Positions 53,361 through 63,255 of a DNA stretch of 64,000 nucleotides are shown piece after piece. Numbering within the stretch: position 1 is the first letter of the stretch; each line of letters starts with the position of its first letter. Both the position numbers and the translations under genes were made by a program. The notes under the pieces were generated by a model. It was not told the DNA's origin. It saw only the letters and a program-made list of their open reading frames with translations, and ran no database searches. Source of the DNA: Trichobilharzia szidati (lineage: Eukaryota > Platyhelminthes > Trematoda > Strigeidida > Schistosomatidae); assembly GCA_944472155.2 (NCBI GenBank), contig OX235275.1, positions 52,221,228-52,285,227 on the forward strand, given 5' to 3'.

Positions 53361-53825
53361 ATATTTCTTGAAATCTGAGTGGAGCATAGGCCTGCGCGAC
53401 TACTTTAGAGTTTTCACTCTCCTTCTCTACTTCAGCCTAAGATGTCCAACCCATTGCTTCCCATTTGCGCCGAATTCAAGACTCTGCTGTATGGCGACAC
53501 TTAGACATCTCCACAGTAATTGTCCAACACATCTCAATTCTCTGCTATTATTATTAGTATTCTACTGAGTTCCGACTTGAATAGAGGGTTTAAGTGGTAC
53601 ATCGACAACTTGTCTTGTTCTCTGCTGTTCTCTTTAGCTGACTCCATAATTCCCCATAAGCTCTTATCTCCACCCCATACAGTCTCCCGCATGTCGCCAT
53701 CGAATCGACGCCCAACATGTCGTTCTGTATCAGGTTTCACTCGTCGGCCTATTTGGTGTGCTCTGTTACTTGACGGTCTCCTCAGTGTGTGCCCGATTAA
53801 TTTCGATTTTCCTCAGCATATTACG
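53361..53825 (-). pseudogene. Two adjoining RTE 3' fragments, minus strand
   Basis: 53365-53545 and 53560-53825 both read as reversed RTE ends. The second encodes MKPDTERHVGRRFDGDMRETVWGGDKSLWGIMESAKENSREQ (the NPEGKRRVGRPRVTWRRSCEEE block) with an AATACTAATAATAATA tail at about 53560; the first is a worn copy of the same part. Confidence 0.7.
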
Positions 53826-54640
53826 TAAACACATATGAAGATGTCAAAGGCAGATTCGGAAGGATGAGACAGTGCTACATCACTCTAAAGTCAGTTTGAA
53901 AATCTGCCGCAGTCAGCATAAACAACAAAATCTGGATTTTCAAGTGTTGGCTTGCAGGGATTCGACTGGTTTCAGGATTCCGTCATAAACTGACATCTGT
54001 CAGAAGACCATTGGAAAACCTGGGAGTATTGGACAGCCTTTTCATCCCAGCTTAGGACTCTTCAGTATGGTTTGAAACCAAGACCTTCTGGGTACAGGGC
54101 GATCAAGCTCCTAGACCATTAAGCCAGTGAAACCCGATCCAAAGGTCTAAGAATTCCAACTTCTGCCAATAATTCGGATTTCCAAGAGCAATATTAAATC
54201 AGTCAGTTTTTCAAAATATGGATCAGCAGCTTGGCCAGCTTATCCCAAAACGCATTTCCAGTAGGCGACGGAATTTTACCAATAGCTGCTTTCGCTCCAT
54301 AATGAAGATCAAACTGCCGGCCAAAAGGAATTCGTAACAACAGACTTCGGGAATAAACCAATGAAGAACATATTGCTCAACAAGTATTGCGAAGAAAGTA
54401 GAGATGAATCAGCCACATTCTGAGGAGACCATTGGATGGCATCGTACTCCAGGCTGGCCCTCGAGTGTAACACGAATGAGAAATGACGAATTCGCGGGGG
54501 TGGCGGTCCGACTGTGACTTGCAGTAGTTCGTGTGACGAGAAGGTGGCTATCTAAAGAGGAGTGCAGAAAACGGGATACACTGGAAATATGATGTTGAAG
54601 CCTTATGTCTCACGCGTAGCCTAAATGGATAATAATGGGG
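53826..54640 (+). pseudogene. RTE 3' half split by SINE-B
   Basis: YEDVKGRFGRMRQCYITLKSV*KSAAVSINNKIWIF before the insertion; FGFPRAILNQSVFQNMDQQLGQLIPKRISSRRRNFTNSCFRSIMKIKLPAKRN, NEEHIAQQVLRRK*R*ISHILRRPLDGIV, and GSAENGIHWKYDVEALCLT after it. Stops and indels throughout. Confidence 0.8.
53945..54165 (-). mobile_element. SINE-B, full-length, with target duplication
   Basis: AATCTGGATTTTCAA (53930-53944) and AATTCGGATTTCCAA (54166-54180) duplicate the RTE target, which defines a 221-bp SINE. On the minus strand: ATTGGCAGAAGTTGGAATTC start, tRNA-like head, box B GGTTTCAAACC, CTGAAGAGTCCTAAGCTGGG, GAAAAGGCTGTCCAATACTCCC, end CCCTGCAAGCCAACAC. The core is CTGAAGA with GAAA; stem II is weakened. 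Confidence 0.85.
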
Positions 54641-55340
54641 TCTTGGTTAGAATATAGGTGATGATGAGAGTCTGCAACAGCCTGATGAACACCTCGTGTC
54701 TCTGAAATATATACAAGAACTATTTTGGCGATGGTATTAAGAATCCGGATCTTGTTACTTGTCGGTAATTTATCTAGTGTGTAAATAAACTAGTGATATT
54801 ACTAAGAGCTAGTAAATACAAGTGCTCCACAATAAAAACTTGGTACCTAGGCATGTATAGGCACCCAGATCTCGATGGCACCTTGTATATTCTTCCAAGG
54901 GTTATATGTACATTGATAATTACCATCGAATTTGCGCGAAAAAGAGATCTGATATTACGAAATTAACTGCGCGCCCACTTAATCGGTGTATTTTAGTGAT
55001 TTAAATAATTTGTAAACCTACTTTAAGCCTCAACTTCAACGGGAAAGAATCTCGAATATGTATAGGGCTCAATTAATCAAAATAAGCAAATTTTGGAAGA
55101 ATGACTCCTCACTTTAATTCTAACCTTCTGGGGTTGATTTCACACTGTAAGCAATTGACGGGAACTGTCCTTAATTAACTACACACCGGAGTTTATATTC
55201 CCTCATCGAAAGTCCTTAAAATACGCTAGTTTTCATGATAACCTGGAACTGTTAGCACAAAGCGATCACACACAAGACACACAAAGAGATTACCCATCTG
55301 TGTTACAAATCTTTTCCCTTTCATTTCATATACATATAAT
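54641..55340. other. No recognisable gene
   Basis: AT-rich. No ORF above 60 codons and no repeat identified. Confidence 0.4.
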
Positions 55341-55344
55341 CATT

Positions 55345-56000
55345 TTTATGACAAAAAGTATTTCGTAAATTTAGCGCAAGCAACAGCCAACGTCATCCGT
55401 GGCGAGTATTCATGCTCACCTCCAACCGACATAATTGACCTCCAGTAGTCGTAACTTCCCACCAGAACTCCAGGCAACGTCTTTATCCTGTCGCCAATCA
55501 CCAGAGAGAAGCAGATTAATTTTCTAGGACTAATTTGTAGAGATTTTATCTCTTTCAAGTTTTATCTCGGATCAATATCAGTTAGAGAAACATTGAATAA
55601 CAACAGAGAGTACTGGACTACTGTGTTACCCTAATTTGGGACTCATTGATAGTATGCGACCTTCTGGTAAAAGCTAAGCCCACAGACCATTCAGACTCTT
55701 AAACCGAACTGAATGGCCCATTAGAAGTCATGACCAGTTGGGTCAACACTGTCGGGATTGACGAAAAACACTCGCCACGGATGACATTGGCTGGTATCAG
55801 TTGCGCTAAAATCAAAAAATGGTATAAGTTAGAATTCATGAGCTAGTCATTGAGTCGAATGGTCTACCAGTTTGACTTGTAACCAGGTGATCCTGAGTTG
55901 GAACCTTGGTAAATGCTTACTGCCATCGAGTCACGATCTAAGACAAAATAGATGTCCAGTAATTTTTGGTCTTCAATGGTTCTCCAACTGATGTTAATCT
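55345..56000. repeat. Repeat L, SINE-B minus and SINE-B plus cluster
   Basis: 55345-55560 is repeat L on the minus strand (an accidental 70-codon ORF inside). 55565-55725 is SINE-B minus (AGAGAGTACTGGACTACTG, TTTGGGACTCATTG, degenerate head). 55735-55810 is repeat L plus (ACTCGCCACGGATGACATTGG) and 55811-56000 SINE-B plus (AAGTTAGAATTCATGAGC, box B-like GAGTTGGAACC). Neither ribozyme is intact. Confidence 0.7.
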
Positions 56001-56484
56001 GTGTTCAAAAGTGAAACATATCAACTACCTACAAAGTAATGCTTGTTATATCTCATATTACTTATAAGATGGTAAAGTAGTATGAATTTCTGTAAAACCA
56101 GAACATAAATAATCGGTTAGAGGATTTCATCATGAGCTGACATCGGTTAGACCAGTAGGGTGTAGCAAGTCGGGTGTGAGGACATATACTCGCTGCCGAG
56201 GACATTGTCTAATGGTCACGCTATGTCGAAAATTGGCAGAAATTGAAATTGAAAACATTTGTTTCCCGATACGAATTTAAAATAAGCAATAAAGGTTAAT
56301 AAAGCAGGATTTAATGAATTCATCAGATTTCTGTAGAACTCATCAGCTGAATACTCTATATACACGGATATACATACTTTTGAAATTACATTGGGAGATA
56401 TAAGACTGGTAAGCAAATAAACTACATTGAATTAGTCATGCAGAAAGACAGGTACGAATGTCTTCCACGTCATGTTCAAATGGA
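56001..56484. other. Spacer with SINE-B and repeat L traces
   Basis: 56116-56160 holds a short minus SINE-B end (GGATTTCATCATGAGCTGACATCGGTTAGA); GTGAGGACATATACTCGCTGCCGAGGACATTG near 56185-56215 resembles repeat L. No gene. Confidence 0.45.
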
Positions 56485-56493
56485 TAAGGGGAG

Positions 56494-56816
56494 TGTCAAG
56501 GAACTTAGCCCTAAGTTCCTATCGTAATGAAGACTTAAGCGATTGAGCCGATAAATACTATGTACGTTCTTCAACTTTAAATCCAAAACACCAGTATTCC
56601 TTGAACGAAATTATATTGTTTGGCAATTAAAGTGAAGAAAACTACAAAGTCTACAAACAAATGTTAAGTACAAATGAAGTTATAAAGTACTTTTATTCGT
56701 ATTTAACTCCAGTCTTCCTTCAACTTGCAAGCGATCGACCATTCGCGCCTTTCAGTTGCCCATTAATGGCTGCCAGATCCAATAAAACAAACGTTCAATG
56801 TTCACGTCCATTGACA
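56494..56816 (-). repeat. 3' LTR
   Basis: In element sense begins TGTCAATGG and ends TTCCTTGACA, a TG...CA LTR with inverted ends. It contains a GAATAAAAG polyadenylation-like word in sense and a 10-bp perfect hairpin AGGAACTTAG/CTAAGTTCCT near its end (56499-56520). Confidence 0.9.
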
Positions 56817-57558
56817 CTCCCCGGCAAAAAAGGGTCCATCCCTTTTTTCCACAGCGGCGGTAACCTTGAAGTGAACTGCCAATGCGGGAACCTGGGCCAA
56901 TCGGGAATAGGCTAAAATTGGAAAAGCAAGACAAAAAAGCCCAACACACAGCAAACATACCACATCACACCGACACGCTCTCCCCGGCGCATGGGATCTA
57001 CGCTCTCTGACGACAATACCACCACTGATCTCGTTCACGAAGTATCGATTGCTTCATTCCACTCTAGCCCAATCCTCTCCCCGGCGTATCCAATCGCGTA
57101 CGCTGACTCTAACACTACTCGATTCGTTCACAAGTTTAGAAGCGAATTCAGAAGTACTTACAAAAACATTACAAGATGATTCACACAATGCGACAACTAT
57201 AAAATTAACCGACAATCAGATGAATCGGAACCCACTGAATTACTCAACACAAACATATGTACAATCAATATATCAAATGTTGTGGATTCTGCCTTGACGA
57301 GCTACCCTTGAAGAACTGTAGGACTTACAGCAGTACGCCTACATTCCTTCTCAGGTTGACGATCCAAGTGGAAGACGTCCGGACACAAACAAAATTAATC
57401 AACAGATAGAAGAGGGATGATACCAATTGATTATATACAACATGAACATATGTACAAAATAATACACCAAGTACGATGGACTGCTCTTCGACGTACTACC
57501 CTTGAAGAATTGTAGGACTTACAGCAGTACGCCTACAACCCTTCTCAGGTTTACGCCC
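56817..57558 (-). other. Non-coding 3' internal region of the LTR element, with a duplicated block
   Basis: 57245-57362 and 57435-57556 are two copies of a 120-bp block (TAGGACTTACAGCAGTACGCCTACA in both, in two parts). The rest holds repeated CTCTCCCCGGCG words (56978-57085). No ORF belonging to pol. Confidence 0.7.
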
Positions 57559-59550
57559 TTAAGTTGGAAAATCGTCGTTGAGTTCATTTGCTGACCTCCT
57601 TCCATCATCTATATCCTCGACTCTGAATGGTAACACGCCCATGACATTGTATCGTGGAAGGTAGATGACTAACAAACATACGACGTATCTGACCAACCAA
57701 GCGAAGGTACAGAGTAATTTGCACCAAAGATAATAACATTCAAATAGTAGTTTGAAACCTGAAATGCCTTTATTCGTGCAAGTCAGTCTAACAGTTACCA
57801 CCTTGTACACAGTTGGCTTATCGTCACTAAACTGGCCATTAACCTTCGTCCCTTCGAACGGACCGACACTAGCATAATCACTGCATAAGACACGTGGGTT
57901 CATGGACGACTCTTTTACTGCATATAACAACACCAACGACGACTGGCTGACACCAGTTGATGAACTTAGCGGTGTATCAGAAGCTGTTGTTGTTAGACCT
58001 TTAGGAGGTTGTCTAACCACAGGATTACCACCACTGCTATCTTTTATTATTGGCTCCAGTTCAGTTTTAACATCTGTCGATAGTTGGGCTACACTCGGAT
58101 CACTTACACTGACGGCCTCACGAGTATCCATACCTTCTCCAACCGCATCTGCCTTTAATTCTGCTTCACGTTCAAGTTGTACAGAACCTTTAGTCAACTC
58201 AGTAGTAGTAGGCATTCCGCTAATCTCATCATGATCAGCCACAGACAAATGTGAACTACCGTGACCATTGTCACAAATACCCACTTTACCGCCGTCTGTA
58301 TGATCGACTTCATCATTTTCACACTCTTTAATAACAGCCGTAGATGACTCAGGTTCTTCCTCATGAATCCTTAAAGGTTTTATTCCTTTACTCTGACTAG
58401 TATTACCTTGTAAACTTGTGGAGTGAGAACTGGACACTGAAACTGTAACCCTCTTCGTATGCACAAACTGTGGTGTCGTCTGAGACACTCTTTTCAACAA
58501 TGGATTACCAGTTACGACTACAGGCTTCTTCACCGCACCATTATCGATACACGATTCGGAGTCAGAACACGATGACGCTGACTTCACATTTAGCTTGCCA
58601 CTAAACTTGCTCGTTGCTTCACAGTTCGCCTTTGTATGCACTTCTTGCAAACGGACGAAGCACAACCGTGTTTGTCTTGCAGCTTGTAACTTATCCGTTG
58701 GGGACGTCTCACTAAAGCTGCCACAATCATTAGGTTTACTAGACACCATACAGCTTTCTCGATATCCACTACGCTGAGACCCCTTCGTCATAAATGATTG
58801 CATTTTACTCTCTGATTTCTCTATTCCAGGGGAGGGATGCAGTATACTAGCAAACTTGCTCAAAGCTTGGTTGACACTGTCTTTCACCAGGCTCACAATG
58901 TCATCCAACCCGGGCTCTAAACCCTCCTCCTCTAGACGTGAACAAACCTTTATGAACTTCCTTTGTAGACGAACAGGTAATCTCTTGGCAACAGTCTCAA
59001 GCACGGAACTTGAGTTCAATTCATCTACGCAGTTAAGAGACATGAGTGTATTTCTATATACCATCAAATTATCCAAGAACTCTGCAAGTTCCTCTGGATT
59101 ATCATTCAACTGTGATCCATTACCTTTCACAGTCTCAAAAACGTTACGGGATATCATAAATGGTCTCCCAAACCTTTGACGTAGTATCTTCATTGCCTCA
59201 GCATATCCTTCGTTCGGGGGCATAAACTTACAGCACTGTATGGCTCTTGCAGCTACACCAGTGCAATATCTCAACAAATACATTAACTTCATTTCATCAT
59301 TTAATACAAAACCACTCAGCATGACCTCAAACTCTTTGATGAACTGTGGGTAGTCGGCTGGGTTTCCATCGAAGTATCGCGGTTCAAACTTAGGCAATCT
59401 TAAACCCTTACTATCCCTTAACGGTGAAGCGTGAACATCAAACTCAACATGCTGAGCATCATACATATCATTACAATTAACAGGCAACTCATCGTTACTT
59501 ACTTTTTTGTCTGCTTCCATGGTGCCACATCCCTTTCTTGACCCAGGCAT
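57559..59550 (-). CDS. BEL/Pao-type Gag protein, 663 aa, intact
   Basis: Likely the structural Gag of an LTR retrotransposon. Residues 47-135 carry LRLPKFEPRYFDGNPADYPQFIKEFEVML...LMYLLRYCTGVAARAIQCC...GYAEAMKILRQRFGRP, the conserved core of BEL/Pao Gag (DUF1759-like). Residues 150-235 are helical. At 297-310 lies a CCHC-type knuckle spaced 1-4-9-14 but reading C-R-H-C (R300 for Cys). 320-590 is Ser/Thr/acidic and low-complexity. 598-631 is strongly hydrophobic (LLFECYYLW...VVCLLVIYL), like a membrane segment, then an acidic tail. No protease, reverse transcriptase or integrase motif. Start: first Met at 59550; Met11 is an alternative. No stop or frameshift, in contrast with all other elements here, so it is young or constrained. 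Confidence 0.85.
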   Translation of the reverse strand: MPGSRKGCGTMEADKKVSNDELPVNCNDMYDAQHVEFDVHASPLRDSKGLRLPKFEPRYFDGNPADYPQFIKEFEVMLSGFVLNDEMKLMYLLRYCTGVAARAIQCCKFMPPNEGYAEAMKILRQRFGRPFMISRNVFETVKGNGSQLNDNPEELAEFLDNLMVYRNTLMSLNCVDELNSSSVLETVAKRLPVRLQRKFIKVCSRLEEEGLEPGLDDIVSLVKDSVNQALSKFASILHPSPGIEKSESKMQSFMTKGSQRSGYRESCMVSSKPNDCGSFSETSPTDKLQAARQTRLCFVRLQEVHTKANCEATSKFSGKLNVKSASSCSDSESCIDNGAVKKPVVVTGNPLLKRVSQTTPQFVHTKRVTVSVSSSHSTSLQGNTSQSKGIKPLRIHEEEPESSTAVIKECENDEVDHTDGGKVGICDNGHGSSHLSVADHDEISGMPTTTELTKGSVQLEREAELKADAVGEGMDTREAVSVSDPSVAQLSTDVKTELEPIIKDSSGGNPVVRQPPKGLTTTASDTPLSSSTGVSQSSLVLLYAVKESSMNPRVLCSDYASVGPFEGTKVNGQFSDDKPTVYKVVTVRLTCTNKGISGFKLLFECYYLWCKLLCTFAWLVRYVVCLLVIYLPRYNVMGVLPFRVEDIDDGRRSANELNDDFPT

Positions 59551-59680
59551 TATCCAACGTCACCAAAGAATCCAAATTGCGTTGATAATCCTTGTCCAAA
59601 GAGAAGCTGGCTGCAGATCTAGTAAGTACACCCGGAAGATTTCCAGAAGGCGCCACGAAGACGAAGAGAAGAATAAAAAC

Positions 59681-60003
59681 TGTCAAGGAACTTAGCCCTA
59701 AGTTCCTATCGTAATGAAGACTTAAGCGATTGAGCCGATAAATACTATGTACTTTCTTCAACTTTAAATCCAAAACACCAGTATTCCTTGAACGAAATTA
59801 TATTGTTTGGCAATTAAAGTGAAGAAAACTACAAAGTCTACAAACAAATGTTAAGTACAAATGAAGTTATAAAGTACTTTTATTCGTATTTAACTCCAGT
59901 CTTCCTTCAACTTGCAAGCGATCGACCATTCGCGCCTTTCAGTTGCCCATTAATGGCTGCCAGATCCAATAAAACAAACGTTCAATGTTCACGTCCATTG
60001 ATA
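59681..60003 (-). repeat. 5' LTR
   Basis: Same as the 3' LTR except for one internal substitution and the first dinucleotide, which reads TA rather than TG in element sense. Promoter elements cannot be assigned with confidence. Confidence 0.9.
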
Positions 60004-60010
60004 AGGGGAG

Positions 60011-60229
60011 ATTAAAATTAAGATGAAATGCATTACGTTTCAATTACACATCACTAAGATAATTAATTAGACACTAGAGAATATAACAAGAATTGCAAAC
60101 AGAGTGGTCAATAGTAATATTTATAATAACAATAATAATAATAATAGTGTTGAAGTGAGTTAAGATAATGCTACTGATAAAAGATGGTTTTAAATGAATC
60201 AAGAATAATAATAATGAGAATAATAATAA
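60011..60229. other. AT-rich with (AAT)n
   Basis: An interrupted AATAATAATAATAATAG run at about 60128-60148 and again near 60208-60230. Confidence 0.5.
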
Positions 60230-60345
60230 TTAAAACCTTTTACCATGGAAGATTCAGAGTGAGAACCATCTCCTTTTGTGCACAGAGACCTGGTTTATAA
60301 ACTCGAATTGCACAAACTTCTGCAATTGCAAGCATCTTCCTGTTG
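60230..60345 (-). pseudogene. PLE C-terminal remnant
   Basis: The minus strand carries words of the PLE C-terminal/3' end (AGTTTATAAACCAGGTCTCTGTGCACAAAAGG), parallel to 720-800. A SINE-B follows directly. Confidence 0.55.
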
Positions 60346-60600
60346 GAATTCATGGATTGGCCACTGGATCGGGTCCCAGTGGCTTATTGATCCGGGGGCT
60401 CACTCACCTTGTTACCACAAGGTCCTGGGTTCAAACCTCGCAGTGTGGGTGCGTACTGATGAAGAGTCCCAAACTAGGCTGATGAAACAGCTGTCCAGTA
60501 CTCACAGCTGGTTTTGCAATGGTTCTCTAACCAATGTCAACTTATGATGAAATCCTGTAACCAACCAATCAAATCCCTACAAAAACCAATACTTGAAAAC
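60346..60600 (+). mobile_element. SINE-B, full-length, bulged ribozyme subtype
   Basis: GGAATTCATGGATTGGCC start, tRNA-like head (box B GGGTTCAAACC), GTACTGATGAAGAGTCCC, AAACTAGGCTGATGAAACAG, CTGTCCAGTACTCACAG and the complete 3' body ending CCAACCAATCAAATCCC. The AGGCTGA insertion is shared with 41558-41700. Confidence 0.85.
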
Positions 60601-61205
60601 TAAATAATCAATTCTAGAATAAACTAAAGGAGGAAATTAAAAAAAGACTCAAATAATAAATATTTTTAATTGTATACTTTTTGAGTTTAAGAAATCATTA
60701 CTAACTCATAACAAAAATGAAAATTGATTTGAAATGTTAAATTCTAAAAATTGAACAGCCATTAAATTATTTGCAGAAAAATCATATCCTTCCTGAACTT
60801 TCAGCCTTTAATTTGCCCCCACCCCATATTCAATAATTCGTTCGTCTTTCAAAAACAATTAAAAAGATCCAATTTTTTATCTCTATTGTTTGAGTGAAAG
60901 TGTATCTTGTTTATTATGTTCAATGTTCATTAACTGGCGCACTTTTCAACTTATTCGGTACATTAGAAAGAATGGCTACAATAATAATCATAATAGTTAT
61001 TCCATTTGAAAACGAATTATACGCAAAGAAAAAGAAAAAATGATTGACAAACAACGATGAAATGAAACTGATTTTTCTACTTAATGGGGAATTTATTGCC
61101 GTCTGTAATCACCTTGGTGATTGTAAACTATAGCAGCCCTAAACGAAACTACTTCTAACCACCAGTCAGATGCGTCAGAAGTAGAAGTGTGTAATTTGAA
61201 ATAAA
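60601..61205. other. AT-rich region without gene
   Basis: No ORF, no shared repeat. Confidence 0.45.
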
Positions 61206-61450
61206 CGTCCATTTTTTTTTATTCCTTCACGTTCCCAGTGGAACATAGGGCTTCAAGCTAGAGGCTTGAAGTTTCTGTAGCAGTGGTGATTATCTTTACC
61301 GGATGGGGTTGCTAGCCTCATGCCCAACCTTCCCTCCTTACCAGACTTATTATTGGCTTAGCGAGGTAAAGTAGTTGGTCGGTCGGGGATCGAACCCCGG
61401 ATCATTTGCATGGTCGGCGAGCGTCCTAACCGCTGTGCCACCAACGCACA
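61206..61450 (-). mobile_element. SINE-C, full-length, minus strand
   Basis: Reversed order: TTTTTTTTATTCCTTCACG tail, CCCAGTGGAACATAGGGCTTCAAGC, body (GGTTGCTAGCCTCATGCCC), box B complement GGGGATCGAACCCC (61387-61400), head GGTCGGCGAGCGTCCTAACCGCTGTGCCACCAACGCAC. Box A and B are intact, so it is one of the better copies. It sits at the edge of a PLE-1b fragment. Confidence 0.85.
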
Positions 61451-61615
61451 CACCTTTATTTAGCCACACTGGTAGAGCACGAAAAATCAAGTTCCTAGAG
61501 CAACGGCCAATATAAATCACTCCACCAAAATCAGCGCAGTTGAATCAGTAGACACAATCAGAAGTGGCTGGCTAGTCTAGGTATTTTATCTTTCAATCGA
61601 GGAAATATTTTACCC
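61451..61615 (-). pseudogene. PLE-1b GIY-YIG remnant
   Basis: CTAGAGCAACGGCCAATATAAATCACTCCACC, GCGCAGTTGAATCAGTAGACACAATCAGAAGTGGCTGGCTAGTCTAGG (in parts) equals 12225-12310 and 37040-37115, the GIY-YIG start region. Confidence 0.7.
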
Positions 61616-62284
61616 TGATGAGTCACTGAGTCTGTCACGTTAGGGATTCACTCCAAGTCAGAGGATATCTGGTTCAGTTATCAAATGAAATAGTCATGTA
61701 AATGGCTACGCCTTCATTATTACAGTACCCACCATAGTCTGTTCCCCTTGTTGGCATTATAGTTAACATCCTGTGAGTAACTAAAATTACAATTAACTGA
61801 AATCTCTATGAGAAGTAACCCCGATAAATATCTACCAAACGTCAAAGTAGTTAATCTGACTGATTTAGGCAATGATAACAAGCTTACTGATAGTGTGTGT
61901 GTGTGTGTACTGTTCCGTTATCTGTCTGCTTGTCTTCTCCTTTTTCGCTATACAAAACTATTTAAAAAAGTGAAAATGGGAGTTATTCATGAATAAGTAA
62001 TTATGGCAGATAAGTTGCTTTTTGTACCAGTGAATGACAGACATACTAGGCTTCTTTATAATGTTATTGCGTGATCAAAGGAAATTATCGTATTTGGGTT
62101 GTGTTGTCACGATAGATGAGAGAGATATCAACTGTTCTTATACTAATTGTGTCTAAATCCGGTGGATTGATACTGTGTGACTCTGATATCTCTGCCTCAT
62201 TGTTAAACAAAGTAAAATTGAGGCTGAAATATATATTTGAATACGCAATAATAGGGTTCATGTAAGCGACGAATTTAGCGACTA
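61616..62284. repeat. AT-rich region with a short (TG)n
   Basis: GTGTGTGTGTGTGTG at about 61893-61908 is the only notable feature. Confidence 0.5.
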
Positions 62285-63255
62285 GGTTCCGAGTGGAATA
62301 TTAGACTTCGACAACACATCTCCACTTTCTCCTATTTTCTACCATCCTCTTTAGCTGACCCTAAGACTGCCCATAATCCCTCATCTCCTCCTACCCAACA
62401 CACCACCTCCTCCATGTCACCCTTAGACGACCCACTCGTCGTTTCATATTCGCATTCCATTCGAGAGATGGCCTACTCTGAGCGTGATTTTATTCTGTGG
62501 TCTCCTCAACGTATGCTCGATCAATCCATCTGCATTTTCTCCTACATGTTTGTTCAGCAGTCGGCTTTTGCCTGTTGGTTTGTTGCCAGCCAGAGTTTCT
62601 TGCTGCTAATTCTTTCCGGCCTACCAGCCATTTGATCTTAAATATGGATCCAGCGAATGGGGCAGCTGTTGATAAAAGTCTTCAGTGGCTTGTTGGAAAT
62701 ACTTTTCGTGACACGCTGGTCAAGTTTCTGACCAATACAGAAGAACTGACTGACTGACTGACTTAACACTGTCTGTATGATGAGTGCAGAATATTTACAA
62801 ACTGGTTTCAAGTTGATGAAGGTGTATCTTGACTTTCCAATTCTCCTTGGCTTTGACATCTTCATCCGTTCCAACTACCAGTGGTTGAGACCATGCTTCT
62901 TAGATAAGTGAAACCTTTCAAATCTCTCCCGCTGTTTGTGATTGGTGCTGGTTGTTATAGCTGTTGGCTGGTTGGTTGGTTGGTTATCTTCACCACCCTG
63001 TCTTCTCAATGATCATGTGAAGTCCTGTCTTTGCTGCTCGCAACTTCAGCCAGTTTGTTGGTTTTCGCCTGAAAGTCTCACAGTTTGTGTGACATTAGAC
63101 ATATATCATCTTCGGAATCCAGATCTTCTAGAGTCTATTTGTCAGTCCAGCGTATTCCTGTCTTCTCAATTCCAATGCAAAGTTTGCCAGACAATCCAGT
63201 CTACCACAGTTAGAAGTATCATCAGTGATAGTATGCAGGCAGCCTTCTGACTCAT
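62285..63255 (-). pseudogene. RTE, FADD motif to 3' end, minus strand
   Basis: Reversed RTE order: 3' end GGTTCCGAGTGGAATATTAGACTTCGAC at 62286, RPRVTW-like block near 62400-62470, WIG region near 62510-62560, the open frame 62874-62638 (KMSKPRRIGKSRYTFINLKPVCKYSALIIQTVL), a Gln/Asn linker near 62940-63000 and EDLDSEDDICLMSHKL near 63110-63070 (FADD as SEDD). Truncated before motif B. Confidence 0.85.

Larger units (their letters stand above)
56485..60010 (-). mobile_element. Gag-only LTR retrotransposon, BEL/Pao type
   Basis: Two 323-bp LTRs (56494-56816, 59681-60003) enclose 2.86 kb holding one long minus-strand ORF and no pol. TAAGGGGAG flanks it on both sides (56485-56493, 60002-60010), overlapping the LTR end by two bases, so the target duplication is about 7 bp or its exact limit is unclear. 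LTRs match except near 56568/59755 and at the penultimate base. A short polypurine GGGGAG precedes the 3' LTR. The internal sequence after the 5' LTR starts GTTTTTATTC, with no TGG typical of a tRNA primer site. It needs a partner for reverse transcription and integration. Confidence 0.85.

Noticed and set aside
55346..55558. 70-codon minus ORF as a gene
   Set aside because: It lies wholly in repeat L, whose other copies do not keep the frame.
56752..57038. ORFs over the left LTR and 3' internal region as a pol or env remnant
   Set aside because: No reverse transcriptase, integrase or fusion motif; the text derives from repeated CCCCGGCG-type words and the LTR.
57902..58234. Plus-strand ORFs inside the Gag gene
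   Set aside because: They are antisense shadows of the 663-residue Gag frame.
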